A DNA stretch of 64,000 nucleotides, taken from NCBI GenBank assembly GCA_019636845.1, contig JAHBWV010000001.1, positions 62,001 to 126,000 of the forward strand, in the 5' to 3' direction. The stretch is from Phycisphaeraceae bacterium (GTDB lineage Bacteria; Planctomycetota; Phycisphaerae; Phycisphaerales; UBA1924). Below are positions 8,569 through 16,373 of this stretch, piece after piece. Position 1 is the first letter of the stretch. The number at the start of each line of letters is the position of its first letter. Below the pieces are notes generated by a model that did no database searches, was not told where the DNA came from, and saw nothing but the letters and a program-made list of their open reading frames with translations. The position numbers were made by a program, and so were the translations under genes.

Positions 8569-8830
8569 TCGCCCCTGCCGGGGCGAAGGAGACAGAAGGA
8601 ATGAGGGAGTGGGAGTTTGGCTCCGAAGGAGCCGGTGTGTGTAGCCGCGGGTGGAGGGAGCGAGACGCGCGAGCGTCGAGTGAGCGGAACCCGTGGGAGA
8701 GGGAGTTCAGCCTACAGAGCCCCGCGAGGGGCGAAAGTAACGCCGGATATGTGGCGCGGGAGGGTGGGGAGTTCGGACGAATGTGTCGCCCCTCCGGGGC
8801 TTGGGAAACTGAAGGAAGAAGGGGTGAGCG
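8569..8830. repeat. Short GC hairpins and inverted REP-like element E4
   Basis: Downstream of the transposase, 8619-8697 is an inverted copy of the E1/E3 unit (GGCTCC-GAA-GGAGCC hairpin, then GTAGCCGCGGGTG and CGGAACCCGTGG). It is flanked by three related mini-hairpins, GCCCC-TGCC-GGGGC (8574-8585), GCCCCGCGAGGGGC (near 8720) and GCCCCTCCGGGGC (near 8796). Confidence 0.7.
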
Positions 8831-8833
8831 GTG

Positions 8834-8917
8834 TCCGCTTTCCACGGGTTCCGCTCGGCCGAAGCGGCCTTCGCTTCACCCGCGGCTACATGCGGCGGCC
8901 CCGTTGGGGCCAGGAGG
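8834..8917. repeat. REP-like element E3
   Basis: Direct-orientation relative of E1: TCCGCTTTCCACGGGTTCCG, a GGCCGAAGCGGCC hairpin, TTCACCCGCGGCTACATGC and the GGCCCC-GTT-GGGGCC hairpin. The last 45 bp are nearly identical to E1. Confidence 0.8.
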
Positions 8918-9011
8918 AAGAGCGCCGAACTTGCCGTAGGGCGGCGACGAAGGTGGGACGTCGCGACTTTTTAGGGCGGGGAGGGGCGATTTGCCGTACT
9001 CTAGAGCACGC

Positions 9012-9365
9012 ATGCTTGTGACACCACGAAGCGATAGACCCCGTGGCGACAACACCGGCAAGATTTGGTCGGAGATTCGAGATGGCGATGTCTACAGAGT
9101 GATCGAGATAGACGGCAGTTACTACCGCTTGCAGATCAGAGGGGAGTTCCCAAGTCTGTATCCAATACACTTCTTTGATGTGCTGAGTGGAATCGTTGAG
9201 CCGGGATGGGTCGTGTCGTTAGAAGATGAGGACGAGTCGATCTCGTTACGCTTTCCAGAGACTTCTGCGCGTGGATTCTGGGAGGACGTTCACGATCGCG
9301 ATGAAGCTGCCATACGAATCATGAGCTCAGTGTTGATGAGGATGAAAGAGTCGTCCCACAGCTAA
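9012..9365 (+). CDS. Hypothetical protein
   Basis: I do not recognise this 117-residue protein. It is acidic, without signal peptide or membrane helix, with a beta-rich centre (DVYRVIEIDGSYYRLQ, then GWVVSLEDEDESISLRF) and a C-terminal helix. Its codon use is less GC-extreme than that of the neighbours, which fits a recent arrival beside the REP/RAYT block. The start is the ATG at 9012; no ribosome site is visible, and a TTG at 8991 in frame is possible. It is convergent with the GH57 gene. Confidence 0.5.
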   Translation: MLVTPRSDRPRGDNTGKIWSEIRDGDVYRVIEIDGSYYRLQIRGEFPSLYPIHFFDVLSGIVEPGWVVSLEDEDESISLRFPETSARGFWEDVHDRDEAAIRIMSSVLMRMKESSHS

Positions 9366-9383
9366 CGGATCGCACGCCCTCGC

Positions 9384-10706
9384 TCACACTCGGGCTGCTT
9401 GTCCCGGCGCAGCCGAGGAAAGCCCCGCAATCCTCGTCCTCACGTTATCCAGCGTGTTCATGAAGTTGATGTAGGCGTCGTAGGGGGAGTCGTAGGGCGA
9501 GAAGTACTTGTGGACATCGCCATCGGCCCAGTACTTGGTGCACATGTAGTAGAAGTGGTCGGAGGTGGTGAGCTTCCGCCAGTCTTCGAGCAGGTACTCG
9601 GATTGTGCCATGGCGGCGCGGTTGCCGGATTTCTCGGCGGCGGCGTGGGCGCGTTTGATGGCGGCTTCGAGGCGGTAGGTGTCGTCGAGGGCGTTTGTCT
9701 GCATGGCGTTGCCGCGCCAGGCCGTGAGGTCCCGCTCGGTGTCGGCCCATGAGATGTAGTCGTGGACGTCGTAGACATCGACGGGCTGGAACTGTTTGGC
9801 GGCCATGCTGGGCGTGATGAAGTGGTTCTCGGTGGTGCCGTCGGGTTTCTTGGCGACGTCGAAGACGGCCTCGGGGAGTTTTTCCAGGAACTGGAAGATG
9901 CCGGTGTCGGCCCACTGGTGCTCGCCGAAGGTCTCGTAGTCCATGAAGAGGTTGCAGAGGTAGCCATCGCCGTTGATCTGGTGGACCCACTGGGCGAAGC
10001 GCTCGGCGGAGAGGGGCCACTCGGCCCAGCCGCGGTTGCTGAAGCGGAACGCGATGTCGTCGGAGAGGCGGTAGTTTTTGAGGAGGACGGAGAAGGGTCG
10101 GCCCTCGCGGCCGGGGCCAGAGACCATGTGGTGCGGGGGTGAGTAGATGTAGTTGGGTGAGCGTGAGCCGAGCTTGTGGTCGGCGCCTTCGCAGATGATG
10201 CCGTGGAAGCGGGGGTTGCCCGAGGCGTCTTTCATCTGGGAGACGTGCTGGGCGAGTTCGTTGTTGTAGATGAGCTCGGTGTTGCGGAAGAAGGTGGGAG
10301 TCTGGCCGAAGAGGTCCTGGATTTTCTTGGTGTGCATGTCAACCTGGCGGTTGAACTCATCGCGGGAGTAAATGAAGGAGAGGGAGTGGTAGTAGGTCTC
10401 GCCGATGAACTCGCAGCAGCCGGTGTCGGCGAGCTGTTTGAAGAGGTCGATGACATCGGGGCACCAGGCCTGGAGCTGGTCGAGGCAGACGCCGGTGATG
10501 GCGTACGAGACGCGGAAGTTGCCCTTGTGGCGTTTGACGAGGTCGAGGATGAGGGCGGTCGCGGGGCGGTAGCACTTGTCGGCGACCTTGTTGGCGATGG
10601 TCTGGTTTTTGAGGTTGTCGAAGTAGAAGGGGTCGGCGTCGAAGACGGAGTAGCGTCGGAGGCGGTAGGGCTGGTGGACCTGGAAGTAGAAGCAGACTGA
10701 GGCCAT
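9384..10706 (-). CDS. Glycoside hydrolase family 57 (alpha-amylase/glucanotransferase type)
   Basis: The 440-residue cytoplasmic protein has the GH57 order of motifs: HQPYR at residues 11-15, GETYYHS at 102-108, a putative nucleophile in ICEGAD (Glu173), and the acid/base motif FMDYETFGEHQW (Asp256). The family acts on alpha-glucans such as glycogen or starch with retention of configuration. It has no signal peptide, so glycogen turnover in the cytoplasm is the likely role. The ATG at 10706 begins directly with the conserved FYFQVHQPYR strand; the upstream frame is low complexity. No other glycogen gene is adjacent. Confidence 0.9.
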   Translation of the reverse strand: MASVCFYFQVHQPYRLRRYSVFDADPFYFDNLKNQTIANKVADKCYRPATALILDLVKRHKGNFRVSYAITGVCLDQLQAWCPDVIDLFKQLADTGCCEFIGETYYHSLSFIYSRDEFNRQVDMHTKKIQDLFGQTPTFFRNTELIYNNELAQHVSQMKDASGNPRFHGIICEGADHKLGSRSPNYIYSPPHHMVSGPGREGRPFSVLLKNYRLSDDIAFRFSNRGWAEWPLSAERFAQWVHQINGDGYLCNLFMDYETFGEHQWADTGIFQFLEKLPEAVFDVAKKPDGTTENHFITPSMAAKQFQPVDVYDVHDYISWADTERDLTAWRGNAMQTNALDDTYRLEAAIKRAHAAAEKSGNRAAMAQSEYLLEDWRKLTTSDHFYYMCTKYWADGDVHKYFSPYDSPYDAYINFMNTLDNVRTRIAGLSSAAPGQAARV

Positions 10707-10772
10707 GGGGGGTGCCCTCTGAGCGGGAAGTCGCTGCGTGAGGATAGTGGCCGCGGAGGGGAGGGGCGAAAG

Positions 10773-10852
10773 GGCAGATGGCAAATAGCCAGATGGCAGA
10801 CAGAGGGAGGGGGCGTGGGGGGCCAAAAGGCAGATGGCAAATAGGCAGATGG
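10773..10852. repeat. 24-bp direct repeat pair
   Basis: GGCAGATGGCAAATAGCCAG with its next four bases (10773-10796) recurs with one mismatch at 10829-10852. The region between has no coding potential. It lies upstream of the GH57 start. Confidence 0.75.
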
Positions 10853-10889
10853 AGGCAGGGGGTAGGGGAGGGAGTGAGACAAAGACTGA

Positions 10890-10917
10890 AGCCGGCGACG
10901 GGGGTGCCGCGCCGGCT
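10890..10917 (-). terminator. Possible terminator after the PEGA lipoprotein gene
   Basis: AGCCGGC pairs with GCCGGCT across a 14-nt loop; on the minus strand TTCAGTCTTTGTC follows. It sits 43 bp after the stop codon at 10960. Confidence 0.4.
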
Positions 10918-10959
10918 GGGTTGAGACGTGGAGATGTGGAAGCGGGTGCGTGGGTGTGA

Positions 10960-11784
10960 TCAGCGGGCGGCGAGTGGAGACTGCTTGAGTGAGCGGCGGA
11001 TGCGGTCCTCGTGCTTGGGTGTGTAGAAGAGTGACTCGGACTGGAAGCCCATGGCGCGGAGTTCGATGGTGACGGGCTCGCTGGGGCGGAGTTGGAGGGT
11101 GGTGGGGGTTGTGCCCATGCGGTTGCCGTTGACGTAGACCTCGGCGGGTGCGGAGCCGGACTCGACGGTGACGGCGGCCATGCGTGCGGGGAGTTCGCGA
11201 GCGGCCTGGGCTGCGGCGTTGTCCACGACGGCACCGAGAGTCTGGGTATCGGGGACGGATTCCTTGGCCTCGCTGGTGGCGGTGAAGAGGGTGGCGGCGG
11301 TGCGCGAGTCGATCATGCGGAGCGAGACGGTGGCACCGGCCATGAAGGATGGGCCCATGCGCTGGCCGTTGAAGTTGATCGGGATAAAGGTGTTGTTCTG
11401 GTTGTTCCAGATGTCGCAGCGGGTGATGCGGGCGATGAGGATGGCGTCGGCGTCGGAGTGGAGGGCGGCCTTGGCGTAGTCGGCATCGGTGAGGCCGGAC
11501 TGGCGGAGGGTCTGTTGTTCGACGTATTGGCGGAAGTTGGATTGGAGTGTGGTTTCGTAGCCGCGGCGGCCGAACTCGGCGGCGATGCGGTCTTCGGCGT
11601 TGATGAGTTCGCCGGATTGGGGTGCGAGGCGCCCGGTCTGATCGATGGCGACGATGGCGATGGATCGTGGCGTTTCCGGGGTGACGGCGGGGCTGACCCA
11701 GACATCGCGGGTCTGGGAGGTGGCGCAGCCGACGAGGGGGAGGAGGAGGGCGAGGGACACGAGGAGGGATCGTGTGCGAAGCAT
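10960..11784 (-). CDS. Lipoprotein with C-terminal PEGA domain
   Basis: The N-terminus is a lipoprotein signal with lipobox LVGC (Cys20). Residues ~40-195 form a CsgG/TolB-like alpha/beta domain (SIAIVAIDQTGRL, DAILIARITRCDIW). The C-terminal ~65 residues match a PEGA-type surface domain, with PAEVYVNGNRMGTTPTTLQL. It is probably anchored in the outer membrane or facing the periplasm. The gene begins 19 bp after the CsgG-like gene on the same strand, so the two likely form an operon and may act together in an envelope complex. No enzyme motif is seen. Confidence 0.7.
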   Translation of the reverse strand: MLRTRSLLVSLALLLPLVGCATSQTRDVWVSPAVTPETPRSIAIVAIDQTGRLAPQSGELINAEDRIAAEFGRRGYETTLQSNFRQYVEQQTLRQSGLTDADYAKAALHSDADAILIARITRCDIWNNQNNTFIPINFNGQRMGPSFMAGATVSLRMIDSRTAATLFTATSEAKESVPDTQTLGAVVDNAAAQAARELPARMAAVTVESGSAPAEVYVNGNRMGTTPTTLQLRPSEPVTIELRAMGFQSESLFYTPKHEDRIRRSLKQSPLAAR

Positions 11785-11803
11785 GTGAGACTCCTTCTTG
11801 GGG

Positions 11804-12682
11804 TCAGGGGTTGTTCGGAGAGGAGAGGCCGTCGGCGCGCGGTGTGAGCGGCGCGGTGGCGGCTTGGATGAACGGGGTGTCGGTGGCGAGCTTGTTGATG
11901 GCGGCGTTGATGGCCTGCATCAGGAGCGTGTCGTCGGCTGGTGGCTGGTTGCCGGGGGCGACGACGAAGGTGGCGCGGCCGCTGAGCGTGCGGATGCAGG
12001 TGCGCTCGAGGGTTTCGGGGTCGAGCACGGCGACGGTCATGGAGACATCGGCGATGCGTGTGTTGACCTGCTGTCCGGAGATCGTGGCGTTGTTTGAGCG
12101 GACGCTCGCGATGGAGATCTCGCCGATGACCAAGCGCGAGGCGTTGAGGAGTTTGCCGACGCGGATCTGGGTTTTCTCGTCGTAGAGGCCTGTCTGGTCG
12201 CGTTCGATGAGGTCGATCGCGTGGGCGATGTCCTCTTCGCTTGTGATCTTCATATTGGTGGTGCGTTGGCTGTTGAGCAGGGCGTAGATGCGGCGCGAGC
12301 CCTCGCGCCCATAGCGGGTTGAAGCGCGGGTGGGTGTGTCGCCGGTATCGAGAGTGAAGGGGGGAGCGCAGACGACCAGGGGGCGGTCTGAGGCGTTGGG
12401 TCCGGAGGCCTCGCCGGTGGAGTGCGTGGAGGGTGGAGTGGTTGTGGGGACGACGGACGCATCGGCCTTGCCGTCCATTGCGTAGTAGGTGCCGAAGCAG
12501 AGGGACGCGGCTGCGAGCAGGACGAGCATGGCGAGGGCCTTTCTCTGTGCGAGGTAGTCGAGCGCATGTCTGGCGGCGCGGACGACGAGGGGGCCGCGTT
12601 GGTTCACCACGTTTGGCCCATCTCGTGCGATGACGATGACAGCCGCGAGAGCACCGAGCATTGTGCAGAGGGTTACGAGCAT
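11804..12682 (-). CDS. CsgG-like membrane-anchored protein
   Basis: The 292-residue protein has two N-terminal hydrophobic helices (~1-20 and ~48-66) and then a soluble domain. The segment from ~130 reads like the CsgG fold: RIYALLNSQRT, LLNASRLVIGEISIA and VNTRIADVSMTVAVLDPETLE. CsgG-family domains build envelope export or assembly platforms, but this variant is membrane-anchored rather than a lipoprotein. It precedes the PEGA lipoprotein gene in a probable operon. The ATG at 12682 gives the first hydrophobic segment directly. The family call is moderate. Confidence 0.55.
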   Translation of the reverse strand: MLVTLCTMLGALAAVIVIARDGPNVVNQRGPLVVRAARHALDYLAQRKALAMLVLLAAASLCFGTYYAMDGKADASVVPTTTPPSTHSTGEASGPNASDRPLVVCAPPFTLDTGDTPTRASTRYGREGSRRIYALLNSQRTTNMKITSEEDIAHAIDLIERDQTGLYDEKTQIRVGKLLNASRLVIGEISIASVRSNNATISGQQVNTRIADVSMTVAVLDPETLERTCIRTLSGRATFVVAPGNQPPADDTLLMQAINAAINKLATDTPFIQAATAPLTPRADGLSSPNNP

Positions 12683-12877
12683 GGGATCACCGGCGAGCGC
12701 GACGGATCGCGTCGATATAAGGAGCGTGCGGTGGTGGCTGCGCCATCACCGTTGGTCGAACGTGTCCAACTGGTTGTGTTAGTTCTGTGAGGGGAAGAAC
12801 ACCAGCACCAAAGAGAGACATCCGGTAGCGGCCCCGGGCGCGCGTGCGATGAGAATTGCTGATGCGGGCGGCTCGGC

Positions 12878-13912
12878 TCAGTCCGCGACGATGACGGGCT
12901 GGGCGGGGGGGAGGTGCCAGACGGCTTGCTTGGTGCGGCCCTCATCGAGGTACCAGCGGACCATGCGCGCGATCCCTTCGGTGAGCGGGATGGGGGGTGT
13001 GAAGCCGGCGGCGGTGAGTTTGTCGGCTTCGAACCTGGTCTCGGTGCCGGCGAGTTTTTTCACGCGGGCGGAGGAGACGGGGAGGTTCTTGCCCGTGAGT
13101 TTGATGACGATGTCGAAGGGGAGTGCGAGGAGGAGGCCGAGGCCCATGGGGATGGAGAAGGAGGGGAACTTGCGTCCGAGGGCGGCGTAGACGGCCTCGG
13201 CGATCTGGCGGCTGTTGAGGTCGGGCTTGTCGATGTAGTTGTAGATGTCGAAGGGGGCGCGGTCGGATTCGGGGCGCATCCAGAGGAAGTTGGTGGCGCT
13301 GACGATGTTCTCGACGTAGGAGAGGGACTTGATGTTGGAGCCGGGGCCGATCTGCAGGTAGCGTTTGTTGTGGATCTGGCGGATGAGGGAGTACATGTTG
13401 GCGAAGTTGCGCGGGCCGAAGGTGATGGTGGGGCGGATGATGAGGGCGCGGCGGTTCTGGCCTTGATCGCTCCAGGGCTTGATGACCTTTTCGCCGGCGA
13501 GTTTGGAGGCGCCGTAGGGGGAGTTGGGTGCGGTGGGTGAGTCTTCGCGGAGTGGGGGCTTGGAGTCGCCGAAGACGGCGCAGGAGGAGTAGAAGCAGAG
13601 GTCGCGGATGCCGTGGGTGTCCATGGCGTCGCAGATGAGTTGGGTGCCGCGTTCGTTGACGGCGAAGTAGGTGTCGTGGTCGATGCCGAAGTCGTGGTGT
13701 GCTGCGGCGAGTGCGAGGACGCGGTCGCAGCCGGCCATGGAGCGTTTGAGTTTGGCGCCGTCGCGGACATCGCCCCTGATGAAGGTGGCGTTGTTGAGTG
13801 TGAAGGGGGGCTGGACGAGGTCGTAGATAACCAGTTCATGGCCTGCGCTGGTGAGCAGGTCGTGGAAGTAGGAGCCGATGAAGCCGGAGCCACCTGTGAT
13901 GAAGATTCGCAC
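12878..13912 (-). CDS. NAD-dependent epimerase/dehydratase (extended SDR)
   Basis: From the GTG at 13912 the protein begins RIFITGGSGFIGSYF, the Rossmann GxxGxxG dinucleotide site. YGASK (with SSCAVFG before it) supplies the catalytic Tyr and Lys of extended short-chain dehydrogenases. It is ~344 residues, normal for nucleotide-sugar epimerases; sugar specificity cannot be read. I prefer this GTG since AGGGAG lies nine bases upstream and the family starts here; ATGs at 13933 and 13954 lack ribosome sites. A hydrophobic stretch near residue 245 (GLGLLLALPFDIVI) is unusual and is also seen in sterol-dehydrogenase-like members, so a membrane-linked substrate is possible. Confidence 0.85.
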   Translation of the reverse strand: MRIFITGGSGFIGSYFHDLLTSAGHELVIYDLVQPPFTLNNATFIRGDVRDGAKLKRSMAGCDRVLALAAAHHDFGIDHDTYFAVNERGTQLICDAMDTHGIRDLCFYSSCAVFGDSKPPLREDSPTAPNSPYGASKLAGEKVIKPWSDQGQNRRALIIRPTITFGPRNFANMYSLIRQIHNKRYLQIGPGSNIKSLSYVENIVSATNFLWMRPESDRAPFDIYNYIDKPDLNSRQIAEAVYAALGRKFPSFSIPMGLGLLLALPFDIVIKLTGKNLPVSSARVKKLAGTETRFEADKLTAAGFTPPIPLTEGIARMVRWYLDEGRTKQAVWHLPPAQPVIVAD

Positions 13913-14252
13913 GCCGATCGTCTCCCTGACCATCACGCGGCGAGGGGCAGCCATCGCCGCGAGGGGGTAGGTTATGGTCGGTCAATCGGGGCGTGGGCTG
14001 AAATCGGGATTCGTTTGGACAAGAAGTTCGGGTGAAGGGGGAGCTGTGGACCTCGGCAAGGATTGCGCGTGGGGTGTGTGGAGGTGGGGTGTGGTGGGGG
14101 GGGTTGGGTGAGGTGCTTTCGAGCGGTTGTGGGTGGATTTTGTGGTTTGGTGGGGCGAACCGGCGGATGGAAGGACCGATACATGGAGTTCCGCGATTGA
14201 GCGCGGGCGAATTCCGCGTCGGCGTGCAGGGCTTGCCGAGGAGTGTGATGGC
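13913..14252. other. Divergent intergenic region
   Basis: This 340-bp region separates the divergent epimerase and transporter genes. It has G-runs near 14090-14105 but no coding ORF with a ribosome site, and I see no certain promoter or hairpin. Confidence 0.4.
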
Positions 14253-16064
14253 ATGGGCTGGGAAGCGTGGCTTGTGGTCGTGATGATCGTGGTGGTGCTG
14301 GTGGCGCTGGCGAGCAATCGGGTGGGTGCGGACATTGTGCTGGTGGGCGCGGTGACGATGCTTGTGGTTGTGGATGTTGTGTCTGGCGCGGACATTCTGT
14401 CGACGAGGGACGCGATTGCGGGGATGGCGAACGAGGGGATGCTGACGGTTGCGATCATGTATGTGGTGGTGCGAGGGTTGCAGGAGACGGGGGCGGTGGG
14501 GTGGATCGGGCAGAAGGTGCTGGGGCGGCCGAAGACGCTGCTGGGGGCGTTGCTGCGGATGATGCTTCCGGTCACGAGCATGTCGGCGTTCTTGAACAAC
14601 ACGCCGATTGTGGCGATGTTCATTCCGGTGATCGGCGATTGGTGCAAGCGTCAGGGGATGAGCCCTTCGAAGCTGATGATGCCGTTGTCGTACGCGGCGA
14701 TCCTGGGCGGGACGTGCACGCTGATCGGGACGAGCACGAATCTTGTGGTCGCGGGGTTGTGGGCGAACCAGTTCGCGGATCGTCCGGCGATCGCGTTGTT
14801 CGAGATTGCGAAGATCGGTCTGCCGGCGGCGATCGTGGGGATTCTGTACCTGGTGTTCGCGGCGCGGTTCATGATTCCGGATCGCAAGCCGGTGCTGGAC
14901 ATGGGGAAGGACCCGCGTGCGTACACGCTGGAGATGGAGGTCGAGGCGGGATCGGGGCTTGTTGGCAAGACGATCGAGCAGGCGGGTCTGCGGCACCTGC
15001 CGGGGTTGTATCTGGCGGAGATCGAGCGAGGGGAGCAGTTGCTTGCGGCGGTTGGTCCTGACGAGAAGTTGATGGCCGAGGACCGGCTGGTGTTCGTTGG
15101 CGTGGTGGATTCGATCGTGGAGTTGCAGAAGATCCGCGGGCTGCGTCCGGCGACGAATCAGGTGGTGAAGCTGGATGCGCCGCGGCCTCAGCGTTGCCTG
15201 ATTGAGGCGGTGGTCTCGAACACGAGCCCGCTGGTGGGACGGAGCGTGCGTGAGGGGCGTTTCAGGACGGTGTACAACGCGGTGGTGATCGCGGTGGCGA
15301 GGAACGGCGAGCGGATCACGAACCGGAAGATCGGCGACATCGTGCTTCGGGCGGGGGACACGCTGCTGCTAGAGGCGCACAAGAGTTTCCAGGAGCAGCA
15401 GCGGAACAGCCGCGACTTTTTCCTGGTGTCGGCGGTGGAGAACTCGACGCGTCCGCGTCATGAGAAGGCGGTGTTGGCGGCGGGGATCATGGCGGGGATG
15501 ATTCTTCTGGCGACGTTCGGGGGCCGGTTCGGGATCGGGATGATCCACGCGGCGGCGTTGGCGGCTGGTTTGATGCTGTTCACGCGGTGCTGCACGGGTG
15601 CGCAGGCGCGTTCGAGCGTTGACTGGCAGGTGCTGGTGGTGATCGCGTCGGGGTTTGCGCTCGGGAAGGCGCTTGAGATCACGGGGGCGGCGGACGTGAT
15701 CGCCTCGCAGGTGATCGCGATCGCGCGGGGGAACCCGTGGGTGACGCTTGCGGTGGTGTATGTGACGACGACGCTGTTCACGGAGTTGATCACGAACAAC
15801 GCGGCGGCGACGCTGGTGTTCCCGATCGCGATGAGCACGGCGGCGAAGCTGGGTGTGGACCCGATGCCGTTTGCGATCACGATCATGATGGCGGCGTCTG
15901 CGTGCTTCGCGACGCCGATCGGGTATCAGACGAACCTGATGGTGATGTCGCCTGGCGGGTATAAGTTCAGCGACTATCTGCGTGTGGGTGTGCCGATGAA
16001 CACGCTGATGGCGATTGTGTCGATCACGCTGATTCCGATGATCTGGCCGCTGGTTCCGAGGTGA
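14253..16064 (+). CDS. SLC13/DASS-type anion permease with TrkA-C domains
   Basis: The 603-residue protein has ~5 N-terminal membrane helices including the SNT-like motif ILGGTCTLIGTSTNLVVAG, a cytoplasmic insert with two RCK/TrkA-C domains (about residues 210-390, GLVGKTIEQ and LVGRSVREG), and a second helix bundle with ELITNNAAATLVFPIA and CFATPIGYQTNLMV. This is the architecture of bacterial sodium:sulfate/dicarboxylate symporters. The ATG at 14253 follows GAGGAG by nine bases. The last 304 bp of the gene are present a second time at 19698-20001. Sulfate transport would fit the two sulfotransferases, but that is inference. Confidence 0.9.
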   Translation: MGWEAWLVVVMIVVVLVALASNRVGADIVLVGAVTMLVVVDVVSGADILSTRDAIAGMANEGMLTVAIMYVVVRGLQETGAVGWIGQKVLGRPKTLLGALLRMMLPVTSMSAFLNNTPIVAMFIPVIGDWCKRQGMSPSKLMMPLSYAAILGGTCTLIGTSTNLVVAGLWANQFADRPAIALFEIAKIGLPAAIVGILYLVFAARFMIPDRKPVLDMGKDPRAYTLEMEVEAGSGLVGKTIEQAGLRHLPGLYLAEIERGEQLLAAVGPDEKLMAEDRLVFVGVVDSIVELQKIRGLRPATNQVVKLDAPRPQRCLIEAVVSNTSPLVGRSVREGRFRTVYNAVVIAVARNGERITNRKIGDIVLRAGDTLLLEAHKSFQEQQRNSRDFFLVSAVENSTRPRHEKAVLAAGIMAGMILLATFGGRFGIGMIHAAALAAGLMLFTRCCTGAQARSSVDWQVLVVIASGFALGKALEITGAADVIASQVIAIARGNPWVTLAVVYVTTTLFTELITNNAAATLVFPIAMSTAAKLGVDPMPFAITIMMAASACFATPIGYQTNLMVMSPGGYKFSDYLRVGVPMNTLMAIVSITLIPMIWPLVPR

Positions 16065-16170
16065 GGCGGGAAGCGAAGAGACCGCAGCGCGAAGAGACCG
16101 CAGCGCGAAGAGGCCGCAGCGCGAAGAGACCGCGGAGGCCGCGGAGAGCGCGGAGTTGCGCAGAGAAGAG
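15761..16170. repeat. Long direct repeat, left copy
   Basis: Bases 15761-16080 are identical to 19698-20017. The match then continues with small indels within a 16-bp tandem repeat up to 16170/20100. The left edge falls inside the transporter gene; to the left only scattered bases match. Confidence 0.95.
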
Positions 16171-16373
16171 GGTGGACAAGAAAGCGTTGAACGCGAAGGC
16201 CGCGAAGGTCTCGAAGGAAGCCGGGTGGTGAAGGGAAGAGGTTGAACGCTGAGGGGCGCGGGTGGGCGTGCGGAGGGTGTGGTGCGGCGGACTCGGTTGT
16301 GTCGCCGCTTTGGGGCGGGGCTGTTTCGATGCGTTGTCAGCCCGCGCGCATGTGCCGCGGCCGAGTCTGTGGA
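16065..16373. repeat. 16-bp tandem repeat and non-coding spacer
   Basis: After the transporter stop, about four copies of ACCGCAGCGCGAAGAG run from 16081 to 16140, then GC-rich near-repeats (GCGGAGAGCGCGGAG). The rest up to the dockerin gene has no recognisable feature. The tandem unit is too short and uniform to be a CRISPR. Confidence 0.8.

Noticed and set aside
16081..16140. Possible CRISPR-like array
   Set aside because: The 16-bp units are directly adjacent without spacers; it is a simple tandem repeat.
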